From: Rhodospirillales bacterium
GTDB lineage: Bacteria > Pseudomonadota > Alphaproteobacteria > BOG-932 > Roseiterribacteraceae
DNA length: 49,287 nt
Direction: 5' to 3'
NCBI GenBank assembly: GCA_028291365.1
Contig: JAQGIE010000181.1
Span: forward strand, 1-49,287
The notes below the pieces were generated by a model. The model made no database searches and had not been told where the DNA came from. It worked only from the letters and a program-made list of their open reading frames with translations. Positions 33,027 to 40,934 of this stretch are shown piece by piece (position 1 is the first letter of the stretch; each line of letters opens with the position of its first letter). A program made the position numbers and the translations under genes.

Positions 33027-33266
33027 ATGAGCGATATCGCCGAGCGCGTGAAGAAGATCGTTGTCGAGCATCTGGGCGTCGAAGAGGCCAAGGTGACCGA
33101 GAATGCGAGCTTCATCGACGATCTGGGCGCCGACAGCCTCGATACTGTCGAGCTGGTCATGGCCTTCGAAGAAGAATTTGGCGTTGAGATCCCGGACGAC
33201 GCGGCCGAGAAGATCCTGACGGTCAAGGACGCGATCGATTTCCTGAAGGAGCACGCGACCTCGTAA
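33027..33266 (+). CDS. acpP: acyl carrier protein
   Basis: The product is 79 aa and acidic. The phosphopantetheine Ser is in [19 protein letters not shown], and the sequence [20 protein letters not shown] is the standard N-terminus. The ATG at 33027 follows GGA at a short distance. All carrier-protein features are intact. Confidence 0.98.
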   Translation: MSDIAERVKKIVVEHLGVEEAKVTENASFIDDLGADSLDTVELVMAFEEEFGVEIPDDAAEKILTVKDAIDFLKEHATS

Positions 33267-33293
33267 TCGAGGCGCGGTGGCCGGAGTTTCAGC

Positions 33294-34559
33294 ATGCGTA
33301 GGGTGGTGGTCACCGGGCTGGGCATGGTCAGCCCGCTCGGCGTCGGCGTCGCGGATACCTGGAGCCGCCTGATTGGCGGCCAGTCGGGAATCCGCCGCAT
33401 CGAGTCGTTCGACGTCTCGGACCTGCCGGCGAAGATCGCCGGCCAGGTGCCGCGCGGCGACGCTTCCGAAGGTCGTTTCAACCCGGACGATTACGTCCCG
33501 GTGAAAGACCAGAAGAAGATGGACGACTTCATCATCTACGCGATGGCCGCGGCGAAAGAGGCCATCCACGATTCCGGCTGGCTGCCCCAGGACGCCGAAG
33601 GGCAGGAGCGGACCGGCGTGATGATCGGGTCCGGGATCGGCGGCCTGCCGGCGATCTATAACGGCTCGGTCGTCGTGCATGAAAAAGGGCCGCGGCGCCT
33701 GTCGCCCTTCTTCATTCCGCAAAGCCTGATCAACGAGGCCTCGGGCCACGTTTCCATCGCCTACGGCTTCAAGGGCCCAAATCACGCCGTGGTGACCGCC
33801 TGCGCCACCGGCGCCCACGCGATCGGCGACGCCGCGCGCATGGTGATGCTGGACGACGCCGACGTGATGGTCGCGGGCGGCACCGAAGCCGCGGTCAGCC
33901 GCATCGGCATGGCCGGCTTCGCCGCCTGCCGCGCGCTGTCGACCTCGTACAATGAGGCGCCGTCGACCGCGTCGCGTCCGTTCGACGAAGGTCGCGACGG
34001 GTTCGTAATGGGCGAAGGCGCCGGCATCGTCGTGCTCGAGGAACTCGAACACGCCAAAAAGCGCGGCGCCAAGATTTACGCCGAAGTGGTCGGCTACGGC
34101 ATGTCGGGCGACGCCTATCACCTGACCGCGCCCGCCGAAGACGGCAATGGCGGGTTCCGCGCCATGCAGGCCGCGTTGAAGCGCGCCGGCATGACCCCGT
34201 CGGACATCGATTACGTCAATGCGCACGGCACCTCGACGCCGCTCGGCGACGAGATCGAAGTCGGCGCGGTGAAACGGCTGTTCGGCAACGCCATCGGCAC
34301 GATCTCGATGTCGTCGACCAAGTCGGCGATCGGCCATCTGCTCGGCGCGGCCGGGGCGGTCGAAGCGATCTTTTCGATCAAGGCGATCGAGAACGACCTC
34401 GCGCCGCCGACGCTGAACCTCAACAACCCGTCGGAAGCCTGTCTGGGCGTCGATCTGGTGCCGTTGCAGGCGAAGCAGCGTCCGATCCGCGCGGCGCTGT
34501 CGAACTCGTTCGGGTTCGGCGGCACCAACGCGTCGCTGATCTTCAAAGAGCTCCAATAA
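33294..34559 (+). CDS. fabF: 3-oxoacyl-ACP synthase II
   Basis: The product is 421 aa. The catalytic Cys is in VVTACATGAHAIGDA, and the two His are in NAHGTSTPLGD and SAIGHLLGAAG. The start MRRVVVTGLGMVSPLG is standard. It condenses malonyl-ACP with acyl-ACP and lies 28 bases after acpP. The C-terminal FGFGGTNASLIF is complete. Confidence 0.97.
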   Translation: MRRVVVTGLGMVSPLGVGVADTWSRLIGGQSGIRRIESFDVSDLPAKIAGQVPRGDASEGRFNPDDYVPVKDQKKMDDFIIYAMAAAKEAIHDSGWLPQDAEGQERTGVMIGSGIGGLPAIYNGSVVVHEKGPRRLSPFFIPQSLINEASGHVSIAYGFKGPNHAVVTACATGAHAIGDAARMVMLDDADVMVAGGTEAAVSRIGMAGFAACRALSTSYNEAPSTASRPFDEGRDGFVMGEGAGIVVLEELEHAKKRGAKIYAEVVGYGMSGDAYHLTAPAEDGNGGFRAMQAALKRAGMTPSDIDYVNAHGTSTPLGDEIEVGAVKRLFGNAIGTISMSSTKSAIGHLLGAAGAVEAIFSIKAIENDLAPPTLNLNNPSEACLGVDLVPLQAKQRPIRAALSNSFGFGGTNASLIFKELQ

Positions 34560-34562
34560 ACG

Positions 34563-35534
34563 ATGGTGCGGGCGCTGGTGCGCCTGCTGGGTGTGCTGTT
34601 CGCGCTCGCGCTGCTGGCGGGCGGCGGCGCGCTGTACGCATTCCAGCAACTGTCGGCGCCGGTCGAAACCGAGCACGAGACGACGATCGTCGTGCCCAAG
34701 GGCGCGTCGACCGAGGAAATCGCCAAGCTGCTCCACGACGCCAAGCTGGTGCGGGCGCCGTGGAATTTCCTGCTGGCGACGCGCTTCGGCGCGCGCCGCT
34801 CGCTCAAGGCGGGCGAGTATCTGGTGCCGCCATCGCCGTCCGCTCTCTCGCTGGTCGAGCAGCTGCGCGAAGGCAAGACGGTGGTGCACAAGCTCACCAT
34901 CCCCGAAGGCCTGTCGGTGACGCAGATCTTCGAGCTGGTGAAGGCCGAGCCGGCGCTGTCGGGCGACCCCGGCGAAGCGCCGCCCGAAGGCACACTGCTG
35001 CCCGAGACCTATAATTTCTCGCTCAACGATTCGCGCGCCGACCTGGTGCAGCGCATGCACCGCGCCGCCGATGCCGCGCTCGACGAGGCGTGGCGCAATC
35101 GCGCCGGCGACCTCGCGCTCACCGACAAGCGTCAGCTCCTGATCCTCGCCTCGATCATCGAGAAGGAAACCGGCATCGCCGCCGAGCGCGCCAAGGTCGC
35201 GACCGTGTTCCTGAACCGGTTGAAGAAGAGCATGCGGCTGCAATCGGACCCGACCACGATCTATGGCCTGACCCTCGGCCATCAGCAGCTGGGCCGCAGC
35301 CTGACGCGCGCCGATCTCGACTCCGACACGGCCTACAACACCTACGCCAAGGACGGGCTGCCGCCGGCCCCGATCTGCAATCCGGGCAGGGCGTCGCTGG
35401 CCGCGGCGGGCAAGCCGGAACCGGGCACCTGGCTCTATTTCGTCGCCGACGGCAGCGGCGGACATGCCTTCGCGTCGACGCTCGATGAGCACAACAAGAA
35501 CGTCGCGGCCTGGCGGGCCAAACGCCCAAACTGA
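34563..35534 (+). CDS. mltG: endolytic murein transglycosylase MltG
   Basis: The product is 323 aa. One N-terminal membrane anchor (about residues 6-28) is followed by a LysM-like region (TIVVPKGASTEEIAKLLHD) and the YceG catalytic domain. The catalytic Glu is in ILASIIEKETG, followed by ERAKVATVFLNRL and the LQSDPTTIYG motif. MltG cleaves nascent glycan strands at the inner membrane and sets their length. It starts three bases after fabF, the conserved fabF-mltG order. Confidence 0.93.
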   Translation: MVRALVRLLGVLFALALLAGGGALYAFQQLSAPVETEHETTIVVPKGASTEEIAKLLHDAKLVRAPWNFLLATRFGARRSLKAGEYLVPPSPSALSLVEQLREGKTVVHKLTIPEGLSVTQIFELVKAEPALSGDPGEAPPEGTLLPETYNFSLNDSRADLVQRMHRAADAALDEAWRNRAGDLALTDKRQLLILASIIEKETGIAAERAKVATVFLNRLKKSMRLQSDPTTIYGLTLGHQQLGRSLTRADLDSDTAYNTYAKDGLPPAPICNPGRASLAAAGKPEPGTWLYFVADGSGGHAFASTLDEHNKNVAAWRAKRPN

Positions 35535-35553
35535 CGCGGGCCTAACGACAGAA

Positions 35554-35580
35554 TTGAAGCGTCAAACCTTCGACGTTTTT
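35554..35580 (+). terminator. weak hairpin with T-tract after mltG
   Basis: TTGAAG (35554-35559) can pair with CTTCGA (35568-35573) through one wobble pair, 8-base loop, followed by CGTTTTT. It lies 19 bases after the mltG stop. The stem is short, so termination would be partial. Confidence 0.35.
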
Positions 35581-35669
35581 CCTCAGTCTACGATTTGTCG
35601 CAACGAACGCGTAACCGCTGTGGGGTACGTTTGCGACGTCGTTTCAGGACCGAACAAGGAAGAAGCGCG

Positions 35670-36017
35670 ATGCGTCGCGACACCGATGATACCAAGCTCA
35701 CGCTGATCGTGGGCGGCCGTGAGACCGAAATCGCGCACCAGCGCCCGCGCACACTGGGCGCCGACGCGATCGAGCGCAGCGCCCTGACCGTGTTCCGCGC
35801 GGTCGGCTTCGCTTTCGTCGTGGTCGCGATCTGTACCCTGCTGTGGATGCTCGAATCCGCCGGCGCCGCCGCCTGGATCACGGCCGGCGAGACCGAGCGG
35901 CTGGACGGCACGCCGGCCTGGCCGTTGCGGACCATGCTGGTCGCCTTCGCGCTCTTCCTCGGATCGCTGGCAGCCATCGGCGGCGCGCGCTGGTGGAAGG
36001 CACGAATCGCGGCCTAA
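35670..36017 (+). CDS. small two-helix membrane protein of unknown function
   Basis: The product is 115 aa. The ATG at 35670 has AAGGAAGAA upstream; in-frame codons before that are not protein-like. About 40 polar N-terminal residues (MRRDTDDTKLTLIVGGRETE) precede two membrane segments, roughly residues 45-65 and 88-108, joined by a short loop with LESAGAAAWITAGE. Both the C-terminus (RWWKARIAA) and the N-terminus are probably cytoplasmic. I do not recognise the family. It ends nine bases before ppa, so it may be co-transcribed. It sits in the stretch where yicC would be expected. Confidence 0.6.
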   Translation: MRRDTDDTKLTLIVGGRETEIAHQRPRTLGADAIERSALTVFRAVGFAFVVVAICTLLWMLESAGAAAWITAGETERLDGTPAWPLRTMLVAFALFLGSLAAIGGARWWKARIAA

Positions 36018-36026
36018 AAGACCGCC

Positions 36027-36557
36027 ATGGATCTTTCGAAGCTTTCGGTGGGCCAGGACCCGCCGCGCGACATCAACGTCCTGGTCGAGATCAGCCAGGG
36101 CGGTCCGCCCGTGAAGTACGAGTTCGACAAAGAGGCCGGCGTCCTCGTTGTCGACCGGTTCCTGCATACGGCGATGTTCTATCCGGGCAATTACGGCTTC
36201 GTGCCGCATACGCTGTCGACCGACGGCGACCCGATCGACGTGCTGGTGGTGAGCCAGGTGCCGGTGGTGCCGGGCTGCGTCGTGCGTTGCCGCCCGATCG
36301 GCGCGCTCATCATGGAAGACGAGGCCGGCGGCGACGAAAAGATCATCGCGGTTCCGGTCGACAAGCTGCACCCGTTCCATTCGGGCGTCGAAACGCACGA
36401 AGACCTGCCCGCCATCCTGCGCGAGCAGATCGCGCACTTCTTCCAGCACTACAAAGACCTGGAAAAGGGCAAGTGGGTGACGATCGTGCGCTGGGTCGGG
36501 CCGCAAGAAGCCTGCGAGCTGATCGTCGAGGCGATCGGGCGCGCCAAGAAGAAATAA
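36027..36557 (+). CDS. ppa: inorganic pyrophosphatase (family I)
   Basis: The product is 176 aa, the normal bacterial length. Metal-binding Asp residues lie in the DGDPIDVLVV signature, with YPGNYGFVPHT and KIIAVP also conserved. It hydrolyses pyrophosphate from biosynthetic reactions in the cytoplasm. The start MDLSKLSVGQDPPRDINVLVEI is standard. It is the last plus-strand gene before a convergent VOC gene 35 bases away. Confidence 0.97.
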   Translation: MDLSKLSVGQDPPRDINVLVEISQGGPPVKYEFDKEAGVLVVDRFLHTAMFYPGNYGFVPHTLSTDGDPIDVLVVSQVPVVPGCVVRCRPIGALIMEDEAGGDEKIIAVPVDKLHPFHSGVETHEDLPAILREQIAHFFQHYKDLEKGKWVTIVRWVGPQEACELIVEAIGRAKKK

Positions 36558-36575
36558 CGTCGTCGGAGGCAGGCT

Positions 36576-36595
36576 TTCGCGGGAAAACGCGCTTA
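36576..36595. repeat. palindromic repeat, family C (copy 2)
   Basis: The reverse complement matches 10386-10405 at 19 of 20 positions. Its last three bases on the plus strand (TTA) form the TAA stop codon of the minus-strand VOC gene, so the element lies exactly at the 3' end of that gene. Confidence 0.6.
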
Positions 36596-36961
36596 GGCGT
36601 GGCCCAGCATCAGCAGGTTGTTCTCACTGTCGAGAAACAGCGCGTAATACTCGCCCTGCGCCCATGGCGTCTCGGTCGGCTCGGCGGTGAACTTCACGCC
36701 CTTGCCGCGCAGCGTTTCGAAATCGGCGTGCACGTCGTCGCTGACCAGCACCATGGTCGGCACTTGCGGGATCGCGTCGTCCGTCTTCGGCGTGAAGACG
36801 AGATGCGTCTCGGCGCCCGGCACGCCGATCTCGATCCAGCGCCGCTCACCTTCGTAGGGTGCGTCGGTCGCGACCGTGAAGCCCATCACGTCGCGATAGA
36901 AAGCGAGCGCGCGATCCTGGTCACGCACCGGCACGGGCATGAATTTGACGTAGCGGATCAT
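36593..36961 (-). CDS. VOC superfamily (glyoxalase-like) protein
   Basis: The product is 122 aa from the ATG at 36961 (a GTG directly upstream at 36964 is possible; AAGGAG serves either). It is one vicinal-oxygen-chelate unit of two beta-alpha-beta-beta-beta modules: MIRYVKFMPVPVRDQDRALAFY, then the C-terminal LFLDSENNLLMLGH. The second part keeps a Glu/Asn-type pattern rather than a clear metal triad, so the role could be glyoxalase, dioxygenase or binding protein. The stop codon comes from a dispersed repeat. It follows the SDR gene on the same strand by 22 bases. Confidence 0.75.
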   Translation of the reverse strand: MIRYVKFMPVPVRDQDRALAFYRDVMGFTVATDAPYEGERRWIEIGVPGAETHLVFTPKTDDAIPQVPTMVLVSDDVHADFETLRGKGVKFTAEPTETPWAQGEYYALFLDSENNLLMLGHA

Positions 36962-36983
36962 CACGCGCTCCTTTCGCTGTGGC

Positions 36984-37763
36984 TCATTCGGCGCCGATTT
37001 TTTTCGGCAGCTTGGCCAGCATCCCGTCGGTCCAGGCGGTCGGCAGCAACGCGATCAGCCACACCGCGAACCACATCGGCCAGGGAAAGGCGATGCGGCC
37101 GCGTCGTCTGGCCAGGCCGCGCGCGATTACGCGCGCCGCCGCGTCGGCATCCATCAGCAGCGGCATCTTAAAGCTGTTCACCGCGGTCATGCGGCTGCGC
37201 ACATAGCCGGGACAGATGACGCTGACCGCAATGCCGTGGCGCGCGACCTCGCCGCGCAGCGACTCGCCCCACACCCGTATCGCCGCTTTCGAGCCGCAAT
37301 AAGCGGGCGCGCCGGGAAAGCCGCGAAAAGCGGCGAGCGAGGCCATGATTGCGACCTGGCCGCGGCCGCGCGGACGCATCGCCGCGATCGCGGGCAGCAC
37401 CGTGTTCACCACGCCGTCGACATTGACCGCGAAGATGCGGCGCGCCTGCGCCTCGCTTTCCCCGAAGCGGCCGGTGCCCGCCGACACGCCTGCATTGGCG
37501 ATGACGAGATCGAGCGGCGCCGTCCGGTCGCATTCGTCGATCCAGGCGGCCAGCGATTCGCGTTCGGTGACGTCGAGCAGGCGCGTCGCGACCGTCGCTC
37601 CCGCAGCGCGGCAAATCGCGGCGACCTCTTCCAGCCGCGTCGCGTCGCGCCCGTTGAGGTGAAGCCGGACGCCGGGCGCGGCGTAGCAGCGGGCCAGGGC
37701 CTCGCCGATTCCGGACGAAGCGCCGGTGATCAGGATCGAGCGCAGGGGCGGCAGGGTCGGCAT
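36984..37763 (-). CDS. short-chain dehydrogenase/reductase
   Basis: The product is 259 aa. The cofactor motif is TGASSGIG (about residues 13-20), NAG is in VIANAGVSAG, the catalytic Ser is in IMASLAAFRG, and YCGSK follows 13 residues later. All catalytic residues are present. The C-terminal 35 residues (FPWPMWFAVWLIALLP) are hydrophobic and may touch the membrane, as in several classical SDRs acting on lipids or steroids. It is divergent from gmk across 59 bases. Substrate unknown. Confidence 0.85.
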   Translation of the reverse strand: MPTLPPLRSILITGASSGIGEALARCYAAPGVRLHLNGRDATRLEEVAAICRAAGATVATRLLDVTERESLAAWIDECDRTAPLDLVIANAGVSAGTGRFGESEAQARRIFAVNVDGVVNTVLPAIAAMRPRGRGQVAIMASLAAFRGFPGAPAYCGSKAAIRVWGESLRGEVARHGIAVSVICPGYVRSRMTAVNSFKMPLLMDADAAARVIARGLARRRGRIAFPWPMWFAVWLIALLPTAWTDGMLAKLPKKIGAE

Positions 37764-37822
37764 GTTTCCTCCTCCCGGGATCTTTGCCGACTCCGGGCCC
37801 GTCGTGTAGGACCGGTTTCACT

Positions 37823-38464
37823 ATGGACCCTGAGATCACGCGCCGCGGCCTGCTTTTGGTGCTGTCGTCCCCATCGGGGGCGGGCAAGACCTCGATCGCG
37901 CGCGCGCTGCTCGACAGCGATCCCAACCTGTCCCTGTCAGTGTCGGTCACGACGCGCCCGATGCGCGGCGGCGAGCGCGACGGGGTCGATTATCATTTCA
38001 TCGGCAAGCCCGAGTTTCTGTCGCTGGTCGAGCGTGACGCGCTGATCGAGCATGCCGAAGTGTTCGGCAATTGCTACGGCACGCCCCGCGCGCCCGTCGA
38101 AGACGCGCTCTCCGCCGGGCGCGACATGCTGTTCGACATCGACTGGCAAGGCACGCAGCAGATCTCGGAAGGCCTGACGGAAGATATCGTCACCGTCTTC
38201 GTGCTGCCGCCCTCGACCGACGAATTGGAAAAGCGGCTGCGCGGCCGCGCCCTCGACAGCGAAGACGTGATCCGCCGCCGCATGGCCAGGTCGGCCGACG
38301 AGATGAGCCACTATCGCGAGTACCAGTACGTGCTGGTCAATCGCGAGCTGAACGAAAGCGTCAGCGCGGTGCGCGCCATCCTCACCGCCGAACGCCTCAA
38401 GCGCCGCCGGCAGCACGGGCTGGTCGATTTCGTGAATCGCCTTCGTCGTGAGAGCGGCGGGTGA
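37823..38464 (+). CDS. gmk: guanylate kinase
   Basis: The product is 213 aa. The P-loop is SSPSGAGKTSIARAL (about residues 14-28). The GMP-binding region includes SVSVTTRPMRGGERDGVDYHFI, followed by the lid segment RLRGRALDSEDVIRRRMA. It phosphorylates GMP to GDP. The start at 37823 gives the family N-terminus; the in-frame codons upstream lie in the promoter region. The stop overlaps the GTG of the following acetyltransferase gene (GTGA). In related bacteria gmk normally follows yicC, which is absent here. Confidence 0.96.
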   Translation: MDPEITRRGLLLVLSSPSGAGKTSIARALLDSDPNLSLSVSVTTRPMRGGERDGVDYHFIGKPEFLSLVERDALIEHAEVFGNCYGTPRAPVEDALSAGRDMLFDIDWQGTQQISEGLTEDIVTVFVLPPSTDELEKRLRGRALDSEDVIRRRMARSADEMSHYREYQYVLVNRELNESVSAVRAILTAERLKRRRQHGLVDFVNRLRRESGG

Positions 38465-38919
38465 GCGACACGATGATCGCCGACTACGACCCGGCGATCG
38501 CACCCTCCGAGATCGCCGCAATCTGGCATTCAAGCTGGGCGGCCAATAATCCCGAGCTGGCGGAGGCGGCGCCGCTGGCGCCGTTGGCAGAACGCGCCGC
38601 GCGCGAACTCGAAACCGGCCGCTGGCAGGTGCGCGTGGCGCGGCTCGGCGGCCGGCTGGTCGGTTTCGCGGCGACGGTGCCGTCGGATTCGCTGCTGGAC
38701 CAGCTTTTCGTGCTGCCCGATGCGCAGCGGCATGGTGTCGGAACCGCGCTGCTCAACGACGCGAAGCTTCGTTCTCCGCGTGGGCTGAAGCTGCGTACGC
38801 AGGCGTCCAATCGTGACGGGCTGCGTTTCTATGCGCGACACGGCTTCCTCGAGTGCGGGCGCGAGATGCACGCGACGTTGAACGTCGAAATGATCTGGCT
38901 GTGCTGGCTGTCGCCGTGA
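38461..38919 (+). CDS. GNAT family N-acetyltransferase
   Basis: The product is 152 aa from a GTG that overlaps the gmk stop. The acetyl-CoA motif A is visible as LDQLFVLPDAQRHGVGTALL, with the Gln/Arg-x-x-Gly-x-Gly-type loop QRHGVGTA. Motif B is RTQASNRDGLRFYARHGF, where the final Tyr is the usual general acid. Substrate unknown. Its own stop overlaps the GTG of the next gene. This makes a three-gene chain with gmk and a sialidase-fold protein, all in fixed translational register. Confidence 0.85.
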   Translation: MSDTMIADYDPAIAPSEIAAIWHSSWAANNPELAEAAPLAPLAERAARELETGRWQVRVARLGGRLVGFAATVPSDSLLDQLFVLPDAQRHGVGTALLNDAKLRSPRGLKLRTQASNRDGLRFYARHGFLECGREMHATLNVEMIWLCWLSP

Positions 38920-40040
38920 CCGGAGAGCGCCGCGTCCTCTATCGCAAGCGCGGTGAATACGCGTCCTTTCCCAGCCTGTGCGCGCGTGGCGGCGGCGGCC
39001 TTTGGCTGGCGTTCCGGCGCGCGCCCGATCATCGCGTGCTGCGGCCCGACGGGGCCGGCCGCGACGACGTCGATCATCTCGACGCGCGCTCGCATATCGC
39101 GCTGCTGGCGCTCGACGCGCTGGGCGCGCCGCAAGGCGAGCCCGCGATCCTGCCGCCGCACGTCGCTGTGGCCGACCAGGATCCGAACCTGCTGGCGCTG
39201 TCCGACGGAAGCCTGATGCTGAGCGGGTTCGCCTATTACCCGCTGCCGGCCTCGCAGGCCGCGCCGCTGGTGGCAGCGGGGGCGCTGCCGACGCGGCTGC
39301 GCGACTGCGACATCGCGTATTTCCTCTGGGGCGCCTACGCGCGGCGCAGCCACGACGGCGTGGCCTGGAGCGCGCATCAATTCTTCGGCCACGACGCCGA
39401 TTTCCCCGACATCATTCCGGGCGCTCGGCCCTGGCATGGCGGTGCGCTGCGCGGCCGCGCGCTCGAACTCGCCGATGGCACGTTGCTGCAGGCGGTCTAT
39501 GGCGGGCGCGGGCCCAACGGTCGCTATGCGAGCGAGCTGTGGGCCTCGGGCGATCGCGGCGCGACCTGGCGCAAACGCGCCACCATCGCGTTCGACGCGC
39601 AGAAGCACGAGGCGGGCTTTTGCGAAAGCGCGCTGACGCAGCTCGCCGACGGTTCGCTGCTCGCCTTCCATCGCACGACGGGCCTCGGCGGCCGCATCGC
39701 CACCTCGCGTTCGCGCGACCTCGGACTGCACTGGGACGACGCACTCGTCCACGACGTCGTCGGCCATCCGGCCGATGCCTGCGTGCTTGCCGACGGGCGG
39801 CTGCTGGTCGTCTACGGCTATCGCGCCGAGCCCTACGGCGTGCGTGCGCGCCTGTGGGAGCCGCGGCGCCAAGCGTTTGGCGACGCCGCCGAACTGGTGC
39901 TCGTCGACGACGCACCGTCGCCCGACGTCGGCTATCCCTGGGTCGTGCCGCTCGACGATGGCGGTGCGCTGGTCGCGTTCTACTGCTCGGACGCGGACGG
40001 CGTGCGCGGGATCGAGGCGGTGCGGCTGGCCAGCTTGTAG
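38916..40040 (+). CDS. sialidase/BNR-like beta-propeller protein
   Basis: The product is 374 aa from a GTG that overlaps the GNAT stop (GTGA). Asp-box motifs of the sialidase fold occur at about residues 145 (RRSHDGVAWS), 210 (ASGDRGATW) and 266 (SRDLGLHW), spaced as blades of a six-bladed propeller. The N-terminal Arg-Ile-Pro motif of true sialidases is not evident. No signal peptide, so probably cytoplasmic, which is unusual for a sialidase. Function unknown; a sugar or nucleotide-sugar-processing role would fit the acetyltransferase neighbour but is speculative. The last 61 bases overlap the 3' end of the opposite-strand sigma factor gene. Confidence 0.75.
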   Translation: MTGERRVLYRKRGEYASFPSLCARGGGGLWLAFRRAPDHRVLRPDGAGRDDVDHLDARSHIALLALDALGAPQGEPAILPPHVAVADQDPNLLALSDGSLMLSGFAYYPLPASQAAPLVAAGALPTRLRDCDIAYFLWGAYARRSHDGVAWSAHQFFGHDADFPDIIPGARPWHGGALRGRALELADGTLLQAVYGGRGPNGRYASELWASGDRGATWRKRATIAFDAQKHEAGFCESALTQLADGSLLAFHRTTGLGGRIATSRSRDLGLHWDDALVHDVVGHPADACVLADGRLLVVYGYRAEPYGVRARLWEPRRQAFGDAAELVLVDDAPSPDVGYPWVVPLDDGGALVAFYCSDADGVRGIEAVRLASL

Positions 40041-40891
40041 GGGTTCATCTGGCGCCAGATGCGGGTGATGCGCCCGTTCTCGATGCCCAGCGTGTCGACG
40101 GCAAAGATGCTGTCGCCGAGGAAATGCACCAGGCCCGGCTCGCCGTTCACCAGCATGACCTGGAAGGTGATGGATTTGTTCTTGCGATTGATCCCCTCGA
40201 ACAGGCGGGTCACGCGTTCCGCCCCCTCGATCGGATTGCGCGCGGCGCCGACATGGCCGCCGCCGTCATTGAGCAGCACCACGTCGGGCGCCAGCAGGGC
40301 TGCGACGCCCTGCGCGTCGCGCGCAATCAGCGCCTGCGCATAGCGCGCGATCAGCTCGCGCTGCGTTTCGGGATCGACGTCGAAACGGCGCTTCTCGCTG
40401 CGGACACGCTCGCGCGCCCGATGGACCAGCTGGCGCGAGCCCGCTTCGCTAAGCCCCAGCGTTTCGGCGATTTCGGCATGCGGCAGGTCGAAGCTTTCAT
40501 GCAGCAGGAAGGCGGCGCGTTCGGTCGGGCCGAGCCGCTCCAGCACCAGCAGCAGCGCGGTCGAAACGTCGTCGGCGCGGTCGTGGGCATAGTCGGGGGC
40601 GTCGGTATCGGGCGCTTCCACCAGCGGCTCGGGCAGCCACGGTCCGACATAGTCGGTGCGGGCAACGCTGGCGGCGCGCAGCCGGTCCAGCGCCAGCCGC
40701 GTCGTCACGGTGCTGAGCCAGGCCGCATCGACCTGGATCTTGTCGCGGTCGGCGGTAGCCCAGCGCAGGAAGGCGTCCTGCACCACGTCTTCGGCTTCGG
40801 CGACCGAGCCGAGCAGCCGGTAGGCAAGGCGTTGCAGGCGGGGGCGCAGCGCTTCGAAACGCTGCGCGACGGCGAGATCGGAGTCATCCAT
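39980..40891 (-). CDS. ECF41-type RNA polymerase sigma factor (SigJ-like) with SnoaL-like C-terminus
   Basis: The product is 303 aa. Sigma2 includes YRLLGSVAEAEDVVQDAFLRW (in parts YRLLGSVAEAED and VVQDAFLRW) and sigma4 is LPHAEIAETLGLSEAGSRQL. The C-terminal domain of about 120 residues is SnoaL/NTF2-like. ECF41 hallmarks are WLPEP at 85-89, DGGGH at 209-213 (usually DGGGK) and NPYKL at 283-287 (usually NPDKL). There is no anti-sigma gene; in ECF41 the C-terminal domain does the regulating. The ATG at 40891 is chosen because the frame further upstream would run through the promoter. A 16-residue tail after NPYKL is encoded in the overlap with the sialidase-fold gene. Confidence 0.92.
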   Translation of the reverse strand: MDDSDLAVAQRFEALRPRLQRLAYRLLGSVAEAEDVVQDAFLRWATADRDKIQVDAAWLSTVTTRLALDRLRAASVARTDYVGPWLPEPLVEAPDTDAPDYAHDRADDVSTALLLVLERLGPTERAAFLLHESFDLPHAEIAETLGLSEAGSRQLVHRARERVRSEKRRFDVDPETQRELIARYAQALIARDAQGVAALLAPDVVLLNDGGGHVGAARNPIEGAERVTRLFEGINRKNKSITFQVMLVNGEPGLVHFLGDSIFAVDTLGIENGRITRIWRQMNPYKLASRTASIPRTPSASEQ

Positions 40892-40899
40892 GACGGGTA

Positions 40900-40926
40900 G
40901 ACGATCGGCCAATTGATTTCGTGACA
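40900..40926 (-). promoter_or_regulatory. ECF41-type promoter reading into the sigma factor gene
   Basis: On the minus strand TGTCACG (40926-40920), a 16-base spacer and CGTC (40903-40900) match the known ECF41 promoter motif. The -10 ends nine bases before the ATG, so the transcript would be leaderless or nearly so, and there is no Shine-Dalgarno. It implies autoregulation. Confidence 0.65.
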
Positions 40927-40934
40927 AGTGTCAC
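40921..40934. promoter_or_regulatory. palindrome shared by the two ECF41-type promoters
   Basis: GTGACA-AG-TGTCAC is a perfect inverted repeat with a two-base centre. Each half supplies the -35 element of one of the two divergent promoters. Confidence 0.7.

Noticed and set aside
29993-33481. A 1162-codon open frame on the minus strand, the longest in the window
   Set aside because: It lies opposite fabD, the aldolase gene, fabG and acpP, is rich in Arg, His, Ala and Gly, and has no motif. Long stop-free shadows are expected in GC-rich coding DNA.
33021-35492. An 823-codon minus-strand open frame
   Set aside because: It is antisense to acpP, fabF and mltG, whose motifs are intact, and it shows only shadow composition.
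38916-40040. Secreted sialidase
   Set aside because: No signal peptide and no clear Arg-Ile-Pro motif; only the fold is supported.
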